From the NCBI GenBank assembly GCA_963696495.1, contig CAVOKJ010000002.1:1488001-1552000 (forward strand): a stretch of DNA of 64,000 nt, read 5' to 3'. Position 1 is the stretch's first letter. Each line of letters begins with the position of its first letter. This document shows positions 56,447 to 63,793 of the stretch, one piece after another. This DNA comes from Bog-756 sp963696495 (GTDB lineage Bacteria; Actinomycetota; Acidimicrobiia; Acidimicrobiales; RAAP-2). Made by a program: the position numbers and the translations under genes. The notes beneath the pieces were generated by a model. The model was not told the origin of the DNA, ran no database searches, and worked only from the letters and a program-made list of their open reading frames with translations.

Positions 56447-56475
56447 ATCATAGCGAACCCGGGGACCCACGAGAA
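56447..56475 (-). promoter_or_regulatory. Promoter of the tRNA-Thr/tRNA-Met/rpmG unit
   Basis: On the minus strand TTCTCG (56475-56470) and TATGAT (56452-56447) are separated by 17 bp, placing the start about 24 nt ahead of tRNA-Thr. The -10 is strong, the -35 weak. Confidence 0.6.
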
Positions 56476-56491
56476 GTGCGGAGGGCCTGGC

Positions 56492-56497
56492 TACCAT
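56492..56497 (+). promoter_or_regulatory. -10 element for leaderless GNAT acetyltransferase
   Basis: TACCAT sits 6 nt before the ATG at 56504, with no Shine-Dalgarno. It is divergent from the tRNA-Thr promoter. Confidence 0.5.
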
Positions 56498-56503
56498 CGG
56501 CGG

Positions 56504-56992
56504 ATGCAAGTCCGCCTGGCCCGAGCGGCAGACGCCGAGTCCATCCGCACGATCTACAACGACGAAGTCGCCGGGTCGACCGCCACGTTCGACCTGGTCC
56601 CCAGGACGGCCGACCAGCAGAAGGCCTGGCTGGTCGGCCACCGGGGTCCGTATCCGGCCGTCGTGGCGGTCGACGAGCGGGCCGTGGTACTCGGGTTCGG
56701 GTCGCTGTCCGCCTACCGGGATCGGCCGGCGTACGCCACCACCGTCGAGAACTCGGTCTACGTGGGGGGGTCCCACCGTGGCCGAGGCGTCGGCCGGACC
56801 CTGTTGGAGGAGCTGGTGACCCTGGCCACCCAGCACGGCTTCCACTCCATCGTGGCCAGGATCGGGGGCGACAATCGGCCCTCGATCGCCCTGCACGAGG
56901 CCTGTGGGTTCCACATGGTCGGCGTCGAGCGCGAGGTGGGGCGCAAGTTCAACCGCTGGCTCGACGTATCCGTGCTCCAGCGCATGCTCTGA
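56504..56992 (+). CDS. GNAT N-acetyltransferase, phosphinothricin/methionine sulfoximine acetyltransferase-like
   Basis: This 162-residue protein has IRTIYNDEVAGSTATFDLVP near the N terminus, a close match to the Pat/Bar family, and the acetyl-CoA loop HRGRGVGRTLLEELV near residue 95. GGDNRPSIALHEACGFHMVG is the usual family C-terminal motif. Members acetylate phosphinothricin, methionine sulfone/sulfoximine or related amino-acid analogues; the real substrate here is unknown. It is a single gene on the + strand, converging on the mannosyltransferase gene with a 48-bp gap. Confidence 0.85.
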   Translation: MQVRLARAADAESIRTIYNDEVAGSTATFDLVPRTADQQKAWLVGHRGPYPAVVAVDERAVVLGFGSLSAYRDRPAYATTVENSVYVGGSHRGRGVGRTLLEELVTLATQHGFHSIVARIGGDNRPSIALHEACGFHMVGVEREVGRKFNRWLDVSVLQRML

Positions 56993-57040
56993 CCGGCTGT
57001 CGGAGGGGCTCGGGGAGCGCTCCCTCGCCGTCCGGGCCCG

Positions 57041-58750
57041 TCAGGCCGGTCGGGTCCCGGCCGCCGCCAGGCGGTCCACGCCGACCCCGAGGTCCGCCGC
57101 CGCCGGGTCGGGCCGCTCCCAGCTGGCCAACGGCACCGTCAGCACGACCAGGATCCACAGCAGGGTCAGGACGATGAGGAGGGGGTCCCCGTGGATCAGG
57201 TTCGTGGCCAGAGCCGACCCGCCGGGCAGTTCGATGAACGCCGTCACCATGGAGAGCCCCACGATCAGCGATCGCAGCCGGCCGAGGGCGACCGGAGCCA
57301 GCAGGATCAGGCCCCACGAGAGATACCAGGGTTGGACGACCGGCCCCAGGGCCACGAACACCAAGAGCGTGATGCCCAGCGCCTTGAGCGTCCCGATCCG
57401 GTCGCTGTTGAGGAGGAGCCACACCCCGGCGACGGCGGCGATCAGCAGGCCGAAGAACCGGGTGACGGTCAGCACGCCACCCAGACCGACCCCGATGTCG
57501 GCGAAGTGGGCCACGCCACTGGCCAGCATGGCCAGCCCCGTCGTCGGCGCCGTCCACGACCGGACGGTGCCCGGCGTCCCGAGGGTGGTCACCCAGCCCC
57601 ACCCGAGCCCGCTCACATAGGAGAAGAATTCGAGGATGCCGGCGCCCACCAGCAGGGAGGTCACCACCGGCCGGACGCGGTCGCGCACCGGTGCGTCGGG
57701 GCCCAGCCAGCTCCACCCGATGTAGAGGATCCCGATGGCCGCCGGGGCCTTGATGGCCGTGGCCAGGGCGCAGAGGAGGAGCCCGACGACGGGGCGCTTC
57801 TCCTTGGCCGCGGTGAGCCCGGCCAGGAGCAGGCCCACCATCAGCGCATCGTTGTGCGCGCCGCCGACCAGGTGGAGCAGCGTGACCGGGTTGAGCACCA
57901 TCAGCGTGAACAGCTCGGCCCCGTCGCGGTGGTACAGGCGGGCCAGCCGCGGGACGCACCAGGCGATCAGCAGCACGCCGACGAGGGACAGGAGCCGGAG
58001 CAGGACGATGGTGGCCAGCTCGTTGTGAAAGGTGATGCGGGCGAAGAAGCCGTCGATCTGGAGGAACAGGGGGCCGTAGGGCGCCGGGGCGTTGCCCCAC
58101 AGCTGATCGACCGGGGCGGTGTAGGCGTTGTTCCCCAGCTCGAAGGGGCCGTAGAGGTAGGGGTTCATGTGATGGCTGACCATCTCGCCCTGGGCCGCAT
58201 ACGAGTAGACGTCGCGGCTGAACAGGGGGGCGATGACCAGCATGGGCGTGGTCCAGAGGGCGAAGACCCACATCATCTTCTTGACGGCGACGCCGGGACA
58301 GCGCGCGTAGAGGCGGGTCATGCCCCACCACACCCGCATGAGCAGCAGCAACCCCCCGTACACGGCGGCCAGGGTGAAGTACACCCCCCACTGGGTGCCG
58401 TTGACACTGCTCGGCTCGCCGAAGAACCACACCCCGGGCATCTCGAGCTTGAACGGGGAGCTCGGCAGCGAGGCGCCGATGGAGATGCACAGCATGGCGG
58501 CGAAGCCGAGGAGGGCCGGCCTGAGCACCAGACCCCGGGGCGGATCACCCGCCGGCACGCCGGAGGGTTGGATGTCCACGGGATTCCGCCCGGCCTCGAT
58601 CCGCTTGCGAGCGGTGATCACGACGGCATCGAAGTAGTGGAGGCCCGTGCGGAGCGCCTCTCGGGCGAGGACCCTCGGGCCGCCTCCGATCTCCTCGGGC
58701 AACGCAGACGGGTCCCCGGTCACGCCTCCAGCCGTCGTGTCGAGTGACAT
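57041..58750 (-). CDS. GT-C membrane mannosyltransferase, MptB-like
   Basis: This ~569-residue polytopic membrane protein has roughly a dozen hydrophobic helices. After two early helices it has LFSRDVYSYAAQGEMVSHHM and NPYLYGPFELGNNAYTAPVD, with an Asp in the first extracytoplasmic loop. This is the pattern of actinobacterial polyprenylphosphomannose-dependent alpha-1,6-mannosyltransferases (MptB/MptA). Later blocks NPVTLLHLVGGAHNDALMVG and QPWYLSWGLILLAP also fit. It likely elongates a mannan or lipoglycan outside the membrane. ATG 58750 is used, downstream of a good promoter; no Shine-Dalgarno is adjacent. Confidence 0.78.
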   Translation of the reverse strand: MSLDTTAGGVTGDPSALPEEIGGGPRVLAREALRTGLHYFDAVVITARKRIEAGRNPVDIQPSGVPAGDPPRGLVLRPALLGFAAMLCISIGASLPSSPFKLEMPGVWFFGEPSSVNGTQWGVYFTLAAVYGGLLLLMRVWWGMTRLYARCPGVAVKKMMWVFALWTTPMLVIAPLFSRDVYSYAAQGEMVSHHMNPYLYGPFELGNNAYTAPVDQLWGNAPAPYGPLFLQIDGFFARITFHNELATIVLLRLLSLVGVLLIAWCVPRLARLYHRDGAELFTLMVLNPVTLLHLVGGAHNDALMVGLLLAGLTAAKEKRPVVGLLLCALATAIKAPAAIGILYIGWSWLGPDAPVRDRVRPVVTSLLVGAGILEFFSYVSGLGWGWVTTLGTPGTVRSWTAPTTGLAMLASGVAHFADIGVGLGGVLTVTRFFGLLIAAVAGVWLLLNSDRIGTLKALGITLLVFVALGPVVQPWYLSWGLILLAPVALGRLRSLIVGLSMVTAFIELPGGSALATNLIHGDPLLIVLTLLWILVVLTVPLASWERPDPAAADLGVGVDRLAAAGTRPA

Positions 58751-58880
58751 GAGGTTGTGGGGACTTCTCCTCGGTCGATCCGCTGACGTATCGCAGGCGC
58801 GAGGCCTGTCCTGCACTGCGACCCCCGACAATCGTCTCGCCTGCCACCGAGCATCATGACCGCAATCAATCCGTAACGGC

Positions 58881-58908
58881 ATTGTAACCAATGGCCGGGG
58901 CCGGGCAA
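58881..58908 (-). promoter_or_regulatory. Promoter of the MptB-like mannosyltransferase gene
   Basis: On the minus strand TTGCCC (58908-58903) and TACAAT (58886-58881) are separated by 16 bp. The leader to ATG 58750 would be about 125 nt, unusually long next to the leaderless neighbours. Confidence 0.72.
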
Positions 58909-58993
58909 GTTCGCCCCGCAGCCAGCGATTCTGTCCCCCGCCCGCCTGAGGGCCGTCACGCCGGGACCCGACGGGATCCCCGGCGCCACCTGG

Positions 58994-59554
58994 TCAACCG
59001 GCCGTCTCTCGGCTTCGCTCCACGAGCTCGACGAACCGCTCGAAGGCCTGGCCGACGCCGCTGCGTTCCCCCGTGGCCAGGAGGTCCAGCAGCAGACCGC
59101 GGACCACGGCGAGGGCGAGGCGCGCGTCGGCACGGGCCGCCATCGGATCGGCACCGGTCGTCACCAGTGCCTCCGTCGCCGGTGCCAGCCACGACTCCAT
59201 CGCCCGGTCCAAGAACCCCTCCGTGCCCGGACGGCGCAAGAGGGCGAGGGAGTACAGCTCGAAGAAGAGCCGCTCCTGGGGCCACAGGGCCGGATCGCTC
59301 ACTCTCTCCCACGACCTCGTGAAGCTGTCGAGGTCGACATCGGTGTCGAACGCCGCCCGCCGCTGGCGCTCTTCCACCGCGTCCGTCACCGCCAGGAGGA
59401 GTCCTGCCCTGCTCTTGAAGTGGTAGAGCAGCATGCGGTGGCTCGTCCCGATGGCTGCGGCGATCTCCCGCAGGCTGAGGTCGGTGATCCCACTGGCCAT
59501 GGCCTCGGAGACGGCCGCCTCGAGCAGTCGGGAACGAGCTTGCGATTCGACCAC
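58994..59554 (-). CDS. TetR-family transcriptional regulator
   Basis: This 186-residue protein has a TetR DNA-binding domain: RSRLLEAAVSEAMASGITDL, then helix-turn-helix SLREIAAAIGTSHRMLLYHF and KSRAGLLLAVTDAVEER. The C-terminal ligand domain is helical and matches no effector class I recognise. GTG 59554 is chosen because the -10 TACGGT ends 5 nt before it. ATG codons further upstream fall inside the predicted promoter. It is divergent from the SRPBCC gene with a palindromic operator between, so repression of itself and that gene is likely. Confidence 0.88.
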   Translation of the reverse strand: MVESQARSRLLEAAVSEAMASGITDLSLREIAAAIGTSHRMLLYHFKSRAGLLLAVTDAVEERQRRAAFDTDVDLDSFTRSWERVSDPALWPQERLFFELYSLALLRRPGTEGFLDRAMESWLAPATEALVTTGADPMAARADARLALAVVRGLLLDLLATGERSGVGQAFERFVELVERSRETAG

Positions 59555-59569
59555 GCACAACCGTACCAT
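59540..59569 (+). promoter_or_regulatory. Promoter of the SRPBCC gene
   Basis: TTGCGA (59540-59545) and TACCAT (59564-59569) are separated by 18 bp on the + strand. The -10 lies inside the operator palindrome. Confidence 0.5.
59560..59565 (-). promoter_or_regulatory. -10 element for leaderless tetR transcript
   Basis: TACGGT on the minus strand ends 5 nt before GTG 59554. It overlaps the operator and the divergent promoter. Confidence 0.45.
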
Positions 59570-59576
59570 TCGGTAC
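59563..59576. promoter_or_regulatory. Palindromic operator between tetR and the SRPBCC gene
   Basis: GTACCATTCGGTAC is an inverted repeat (GTACC-N4-GGTAC). A further CGGTAC half-site is at 59587-59592. It covers the -10 elements of both divergent genes, the standard place for a TetR operator. Confidence 0.65.
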
Positions 59577-59605
59577 ATGTCCCAAACGGTACAAAAGGAG
59601 GGTCG

Positions 59606-60043
59606 ATGAAGCGCGAGTTGAGGGTCGAGGCACGGGCCGAGACGAAGGCCCCGGCTGAGTTGGTGTGGAGCATGGTCAGTGATGCGGTGCAGTACGCGGT
59701 CTGGGGGCCGTGGGACGCCAGTGGCTACGAGGCACCCGGTGCCGAGGAAGCACAGGGGGTGGGCGCCACCAGATGGATGAGACTCGGGCGTACCAGAACC
59801 GTGGAGAGGATCCTCGAACTCCAACCGGTCCATCGGCTGGCCTACACGGTTGTCCGGGGAGTTCCCGTCCGCCACTACCGGGCCGAGGTCGTCCTGGAGC
59901 CGACGGACCGCGGCACCGAAGTCCGATGGAGCGCCACCTGGGCCAACACGCTGCTCGGTCGAATCGTCCGTCGACGTCTGGCGACCTTCTACCCGGAGAT
60001 GGTCGGCCAACTGGTCGCAGCCGCGGACCGGAATTCGTCGTAG
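59606..60043 (+). CDS. SRPBCC (START/Bet v1-like) family protein
   Basis: This 145-residue protein has the helix-grip layout: an initial strand MKRELRVEARAETKAPAELV, then WSMVSDAVQYAVWGPWDAS, a strand-rich centre and a C-terminal helix GRIVRRRLATFYPEMVGQLV. The family binds hydrophobic ligands; polyketide cyclases and AHSA1-like proteins belong to it. AAGGAGG precedes ATG 59606 ideally. No enzymatic residues are recognised. The neighbouring TetR regulator probably controls it. A bidirectional hairpin follows at 60069-60111. Confidence 0.8.
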   Translation: MKRELRVEARAETKAPAELVWSMVSDAVQYAVWGPWDASGYEAPGAEEAQGVGATRWMRLGRTRTVERILELQPVHRLAYTVVRGVPVRHYRAEVVLEPTDRGTEVRWSATWANTLLGRIVRRRLATFYPEMVGQLVAAADRNSS

Positions 60044-60068
60044 CCCAGGCCCGTCCCGGGATTGACGA

Positions 60069-60111
60069 AAGCCCCGGCCAGGATGCCATTTTATGGCTCT
60101 GACCAGGGCTT
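60069..60111. terminator. Bidirectional terminator between the SRPBCC gene and tRNA-Tyr
   Basis: An imperfect inverted repeat with a 13-bp outer stem (AAGCCC/GGGCTT at the base) and a T-rich loop lies between the convergent genes. Short T runs flank it on both sides, so it could end transcripts from either direction. Confidence 0.7.
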
Positions 60112-60120
60112 CCTTCTGCG

Positions 60121-60202
<82 letters not shown>

Positions 60203-60234
60203 GCAGGCCGGAAGGTTAACCCGTCACGCGGCGC

Positions 60235-60240
60235 TACTGT
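60235..60240 (+). promoter_or_regulatory. -10 element for leaderless yajQ
   Basis: TACTGT is 6 nt before ATG 60247, with TTCGCC between and no Shine-Dalgarno. Confidence 0.5.
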
Positions 60241-60246
60241 TTCGCC

Positions 60247-60735
60247 ATGCCCACCTTCGACGTCGTCTCCGAAGTTGACATGCAAGAGGTCCGCAACGCG
60301 GTCGACCAGGCCAACCGTGAGGCCGCCACCCGCTTCGACTTCAAGGGGACCGATTCCTCCGTCGAGCTCACGGAGAAGGAGCTCCTGCTCAACTCGTCGA
60401 CGGAGGATCGGCTGCGCGCCCTCTACCAGGTGTTGCAGGAGAAACTGGTCAAGCGCGAGGTGTCGCTCAAGTCCTTCGACGTCGGCAAGATCGAGGAGGC
60501 GTCGCGTGGTGCGGCCCGACAGAGGCTGGCCATCCAGGCCGGCATCTCGTCGGACCACGCCAAGAAGATCAACCGGTTCATCAAGGATCTCGGGTTGAAG
60601 GGCGTCAGCTCCCAGACCCAGGGCGACCAGCTGCGGGTCACCGGCAAGAAGCGGGACGACCTGCAGGCGGCCATCGCCGCGCTCAAGGCCGAGGACTTCG
60701 GGATCCCGCTGCAGTTCAACAACTTCCGGGACTGA
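60247..60735 (+). CDS. yajQ: YajQ-family nucleotide-binding protein (UPF0234)
   Basis: This 162-residue protein matches YajQ end to end: MPTFDVVSEVDMQEVRNAVD, TRFDFKGTDSSVELTEKELL, and VSSQTQGDQLRVTGKKRDDL, ending FGIPLQFNNFRD. The family has two ferredoxin-like domains. Members bind nucleic acid, and one Xanthomonas homologue is reported to bind cyclic di-GMP. The role here is unknown. The stop codon begins a short tandem repeat tract, and the gene converges on the small membrane-protein gene. Confidence 0.93.
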   Translation: MPTFDVVSEVDMQEVRNAVDQANREAATRFDFKGTDSSVELTEKELLLNSSTEDRLRALYQVLQEKLVKREVSLKSFDVGKIEEASRGAARQRLAIQAGISSDHAKKINRFIKDLGLKGVSSQTQGDQLRVTGKKRDDLQAAIAALKAEDFGIPLQFNNFRD

Positions 60736-60793
60736 GCTATCGGCCTTCGGGGACCGAGCTACCCCCTTCGGGGACTGAGCTACCGGCCTTCGG
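60729..60793. repeat. Three tandem 21-22 bp repeats after yajQ
   Basis: Units start at 60729, 60751 and 60772 and share GGAC-GAGCTA-C--CCTTCGG. The first unit contains the yajQ stop codon. A fourth, partial unit may follow at 60794. Confidence 0.85.
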
Positions 60794-60814
60794 GGACGGG
60801 GCCACCGGGCCGGG

Positions 60815-61099
60815 TCAGGTCGGCCGCCCCCGGCGCGCCCTCCACACCGAGCCGGTCAGCAACGCCGCCACCAGCAGCGGCAGGAGGGCGTCGGCCAGGT
60901 CCCTGAGGCTGTGGTCGAGGCAGACGGTCGCCACGAGGCCGACCGCCACGACGGCCCCCACGAACAGCTCGGGTGTGTCGCCGATCAGGAAGTCCCACCA
61001 GAAGCGGCCGAAGCCGGTCACCGCCCGGCGGCCCCAGGAGCGCCCGCCGCCCGGCGGTCCCGCCGGAGGCGGCGGCGAGGGAGCGGCGGCGTCAGCCAT
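60815..61099 (-). CDS. Small membrane protein overlapping the COG4280-type gene
   Basis: This 94-residue protein has a Pro/Ala/Gly-rich N terminus (to ~residue 22), then FGRFWWDFLIGDTPELFVGA, a hydrophobic helix at about 43-62, an acidic short loop and a second helix at about 68-85, ending in Arg-rich residues. I recognise no family. Its ATG overlaps the end of the upstream membrane protein gene by 8 bp, so the two are coupled and probably act together. Confidence 0.7.
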   Translation of the reverse strand: MADAAAPSPPPPAGPPGGGRSWGRRAVTGFGRFWWDFLIGDTPELFVGAVVAVGLVATVCLDHSLRDLADALLPLLVAALLTGSVWRARRGRPT

Positions 61100-61880
61100 A
61101 GGGCGCCCCTTCGGGGGCCGGCCCTCCGGCGGGACCGGCGAGCCTTCCCTCGGGGAGCCGGGCGACGAGGGCCCAGGCCACGGCGCCGTAGAACGCCACG
61201 AGGCCGAGGATGGCGAGGTCCGACCCCGGCCAGTGGACGCCGATGCTCTCACCCACCCAGAAGGTCCCGAAGCTGACCAGCATCAGCCCGACCCCCATCT
61301 TCATGGCGTTCTCGGGCACGGACGAGAGCTGGCGGGCGACCAGCAGCCCGGCGCCCGTGACCACGACCAGTGCCGCGGCAGCGGCCACCGCGGCCAGGCC
61401 GAGGTCGTGGGAGGTGGAGCCGAGGGTGAGCACGACGACCACCACCTCCAGCCCCTCGAGGAACACCCCCTTGAAGGCCACGACGAATCCGGTGGCGTCC
61501 CGTGCGCCCGCCGGTGGCGACACGGACAGCTCGGCGACCTGCTCGGCGAAGATGGCGTCCTCGTCGTGCTTGGGCTTCAGGCCGCTGGCCCGCAGGACCG
61601 CCTTGCGCAGCCACTGCAGCCCGAAGACCAAGAGCAGTCCCCCGACGACCAGCCGGAGAATAGACAGCGGCACCAGATGCACGAGTGCGGGACCGAGCAC
61701 CGCCACCAGTGCGGCCAGGGTGAGCAGGGCCACGGCCACGCCCTCCAGGGCGGATCGCCAACCCCTGGTGAGCCCCACGGCGAGCACGATGGTCAAGGCC
61801 TCCACGGCCTCCACGGCACTGGCCAGGAACACGGCGACCACCAGCACCAGGGTCCCGCCCTGGGTGACGGCGCCGGTCAT
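61092..61880 (-). CDS. Polytopic membrane protein, COG4280-like
   Basis: This 262-residue protein has about six or seven predicted helices. Two sections resemble each other: FLASAVEAVEALTIVLAVGL near the N terminus and FKGVFLEGLEVVVVVLTLGS near residue 140. Each has a Glu pair at the start of a helix, suggesting an internal duplication as in LysE/UPF0016-type transporters. A cation or small-molecule transport role is only inference. The cytosolic loop at about 95-120 is charged. It overlaps the small membrane protein gene downstream. Confidence 0.75.
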   Translation of the reverse strand: MTGAVTQGGTLVLVVAVFLASAVEAVEALTIVLAVGLTRGWRSALEGVAVALLTLAALVAVLGPALVHLVPLSILRLVVGGLLLVFGLQWLRKAVLRASGLKPKHDEDAIFAEQVAELSVSPPAGARDATGFVVAFKGVFLEGLEVVVVVLTLGSTSHDLGLAAVAAAAALVVVTGAGLLVARQLSSVPENAMKMGVGLMLVSFGTFWVGESIGVHWPGSDLAILGLVAFYGAVAWALVARLPEGRLAGPAGGPAPEGAPYG

Positions 61881-61919
61881 GCCCGCTTCCGGTCCCGACC
61901 GGTCAGCGATGCAGCGGGG

Positions 61920-62420
61920 TCACGCGGCCTCGACGAGGTCGTCGAGCTCCTCGACCGGATGCACATGGAAGAGCCGGTTGTAGAGGATGTACTTGAGCAC
62001 CCAGAACAGCCCGAAGGACACGACGTTGGCGGCGAGGACCACGATGGTCTGGTCGAAGTGGCTCAGGTGGTGCTCGATCCCGATGTGCCGGGCCACGGCG
62101 GCACCACCGATCGACACCAGGATGCCAGCGGCGGACATCACCCAGAACGGGACGATCTCCTTCATGAGGTGGGACCGGCCACCCTTGCCCCACACCCACA
62201 TCCGGTTGAGGTAGTACGAGGGCACGGTGGCGACCACGTTGGCGAACACCGTGCTGGCGATCTCACCCCACAGGTGCAGGACCCCGAACACCAGGGCCAG
62301 GACGGCGAACGAGACGATCGTCGAGATGACCGACACCATCGTGTACCGGATCACCTGCCTCGCCTCGGGCGTGTGCCGCCTCTGCCACAGGTGCTCGACG
62401 CGCTGGGTCAGACCACTCAT
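61920..62420 (-). CDS. GtrA-family membrane protein
   Basis: This 166-residue protein has four predicted helices and the family pattern VIRYTMVSVISTIVSFAVLA near the start, VVATVPSYYLNRMWVWGKGG in the middle and NVVSFGLFWVLKYILYNRLF near the end. GtrA proteins are proposed to flip polyprenyl-linked sugars for wall polysaccharide or O-antigen modification. ATG 62420 is used because TAAGGT lies 7 nt before it; ATG 62441 is upstream of that promoter. The acidic tail PVEELDDLVEAA is unremarkable. Confidence 0.85.
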   Translation of the reverse strand: MSGLTQRVEHLWQRRHTPEARQVIRYTMVSVISTIVSFAVLALVFGVLHLWGEIASTVFANVVATVPSYYLNRMWVWGKGGRSHLMKEIVPFWVMSAAGILVSIGGAAVARHIGIEHHLSHFDQTIVVLAANVVSFGLFWVLKYILYNRLFHVHPVEELDDLVEAA

Positions 62421-62427
62421 CAGGGAA

Positions 62428-62433
62428 ACCTTA
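62428..62433 (-). promoter_or_regulatory. -10 element for leaderless GtrA-family gene
   Basis: TAAGGT on the minus strand is 7 nt before ATG 62420. There is no -35 or Shine-Dalgarno. Confidence 0.48.
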
Positions 62434-62514
62434 GCCGTCATGGGTCCGCACGGCCCTTCGCCCGGGCCGTCGTCCCCGGCCCGGGGCGTGGGTCCGTTGG
62501 GTCAGACGCCCAGC

Positions 62515-63687
62515 TCAGAGGGCATTGGCCCTCGCCACGCCACCGAACCAGGCCGCGCTCGGCTTCGGGTGCCGCTCGAAGGTCCGCCGGTCGGCGGCGA
62601 CCAGCCCGAAGGTCGGCCGGTAGCCCAGCACCCACTCGAAGTTGTCGAGCAGGCTCCAGTAGAAGTACCCGCGCACGTCGATCCCGTCGCCGAGGCAGCG
62701 CCCCAGCCCGGTCAGGGCCCGGCGGACGTACTGGATCCGGGCCGTGTCGTCCTCGGTGCCGATGCCGTTCTCCGTGACGTAGACCGGCAGCCCACCGGTC
62801 TTGAGCGCGGCCCGGCGGACGGTGGCCTCGAGCGCCTCGGGCCAGAACTCGTAGCCCATCTGGGTGCGCGGGACCCCCGCCGCCCCCTCGAGCGGCCCGT
62901 CCGGGCCGACCCGCATCCGGGTGTAGGTCTGCACCCCGACGAAGTCGTCCCCTCCGGTGGCCTCGAGGAACACGTCCTCGGACGGCCGCCGCAGCCGTTC
63001 CAGCCACTCCTCACCCCCCGGCTGCAGCTGGTAGTCGGTCATCGACAGCGTCAGCCCGACCGGCGCCGCCCCGGGTCCCGACCGGATGGCATCGACGGCC
63101 AACCGGTGGGCGGTGACCAGGGCCCGGTTGACGGCGTCCCGGCGGCTCCGGTCCCGGACGCGCGGCGGGAAGAGGCCGAGTCGCCACCCCATCGTCGACA
63201 CCACGTTGGGCTCGTTGATCGTGCAGGCCATGCCGAGGAGGTCTCCGAGGTGGCCCACCACCCGTTCGCAGTACCGGGCGAAGCGGTCGGGCGCCTGGGC
63301 GTACTCCCAGCACCCGGCGGCGGCCAGCCACCGGGGATGGGTGAAGTGGTGGAAGGTGACGACCGGCCGGACGCCTCGCTCGTGGCAGGCGGCCGCCATC
63401 CGCCGGTAGTGGTCGAGCGCCACCGTCGAGAACTCGCCCTCCTCGGGCTCGATGCGGCTCCACTCCAGCGAGAACCGGTAGGCGGACAGGCCCAGCCCGG
63501 CTACCAGGTCGATGTCCTCGGTATAGCGGTTGAACGAGTCGCAGGCATCACCACTCACGTCGAGGCACCCTGACGTCGGGTCGTGCTCGAAGGCCCACCA
63601 GTCGTTGTTGACGTTGCCGCCCTCGATCTGGTGGGCGGCCGTGGCCGTCCCCCAGACGAAGCGGTCGGGGAAGGTGAGGGCGGCCAT
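62515..63687 (-). CDS. GH1 glycosidase (beta-glucosidase-like)
   Basis: This 390-residue (beta/alpha)8 protein starts FPDRFVWGTATAAHQIEGGN. The acid/base Glu is in TINEPN, the nucleophile Glu in YVTENGIG, and DGIDVRGYFYWSLLDNFEW is the conserved C-terminal block. GH1 enzymes usually have 440-480 residues, so loops are shortened, chiefly between the two catalytic glutamates. Substrate specificity (glucoside, galactoside or other) cannot be read from sequence. TACGGT lies 7 nt before ATG 63687. It has no signal peptide, so is probably cytosolic. Confidence 0.92.
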   Translation of the reverse strand: MAALTFPDRFVWGTATAAHQIEGGNVNNDWWAFEHDPTSGCLDVSGDACDSFNRYTEDIDLVAGLGLSAYRFSLEWSRIEPEEGEFSTVALDHYRRMAAACHERGVRPVVTFHHFTHPRWLAAAGCWEYAQAPDRFARYCERVVGHLGDLLGMACTINEPNVVSTMGWRLGLFPPRVRDRSRRDAVNRALVTAHRLAVDAIRSGPGAAPVGLTLSMTDYQLQPGGEEWLERLRRPSEDVFLEATGGDDFVGVQTYTRMRVGPDGPLEGAAGVPRTQMGYEFWPEALEATVRRAALKTGGLPVYVTENGIGTEDDTARIQYVRRALTGLGRCLGDGIDVRGYFYWSLLDNFEWVLGYRPTFGLVAADRRTFERHPKPSAAWFGGVARANAL

Positions 63688-63694
63688 GGTCGGA

Positions 63695-63700
63695 ACCGTA
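63695..63700 (-). promoter_or_regulatory. -10 element for leaderless GH1 gene
   Basis: TACGGT on the minus strand lies 7 nt before ATG 63687, with no Shine-Dalgarno. Confidence 0.5.
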
Positions 63701-63793
63701 GCGGGGCCGGGGCCGGGTCCGGGGACGACGGCGCGGGGCGACGGCACCCCCCGTCCTCGGCGGCCCGGCCGACCGGGATGAGAGGATGGGGGC

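Noticed and set aside
58751..58891. N-terminal extension of the mannosyltransferase to 58891
   Set aside because: The predicted promoter (58881-58908) overlaps that start, and the added residues are not hydrophobic or conserved in look.
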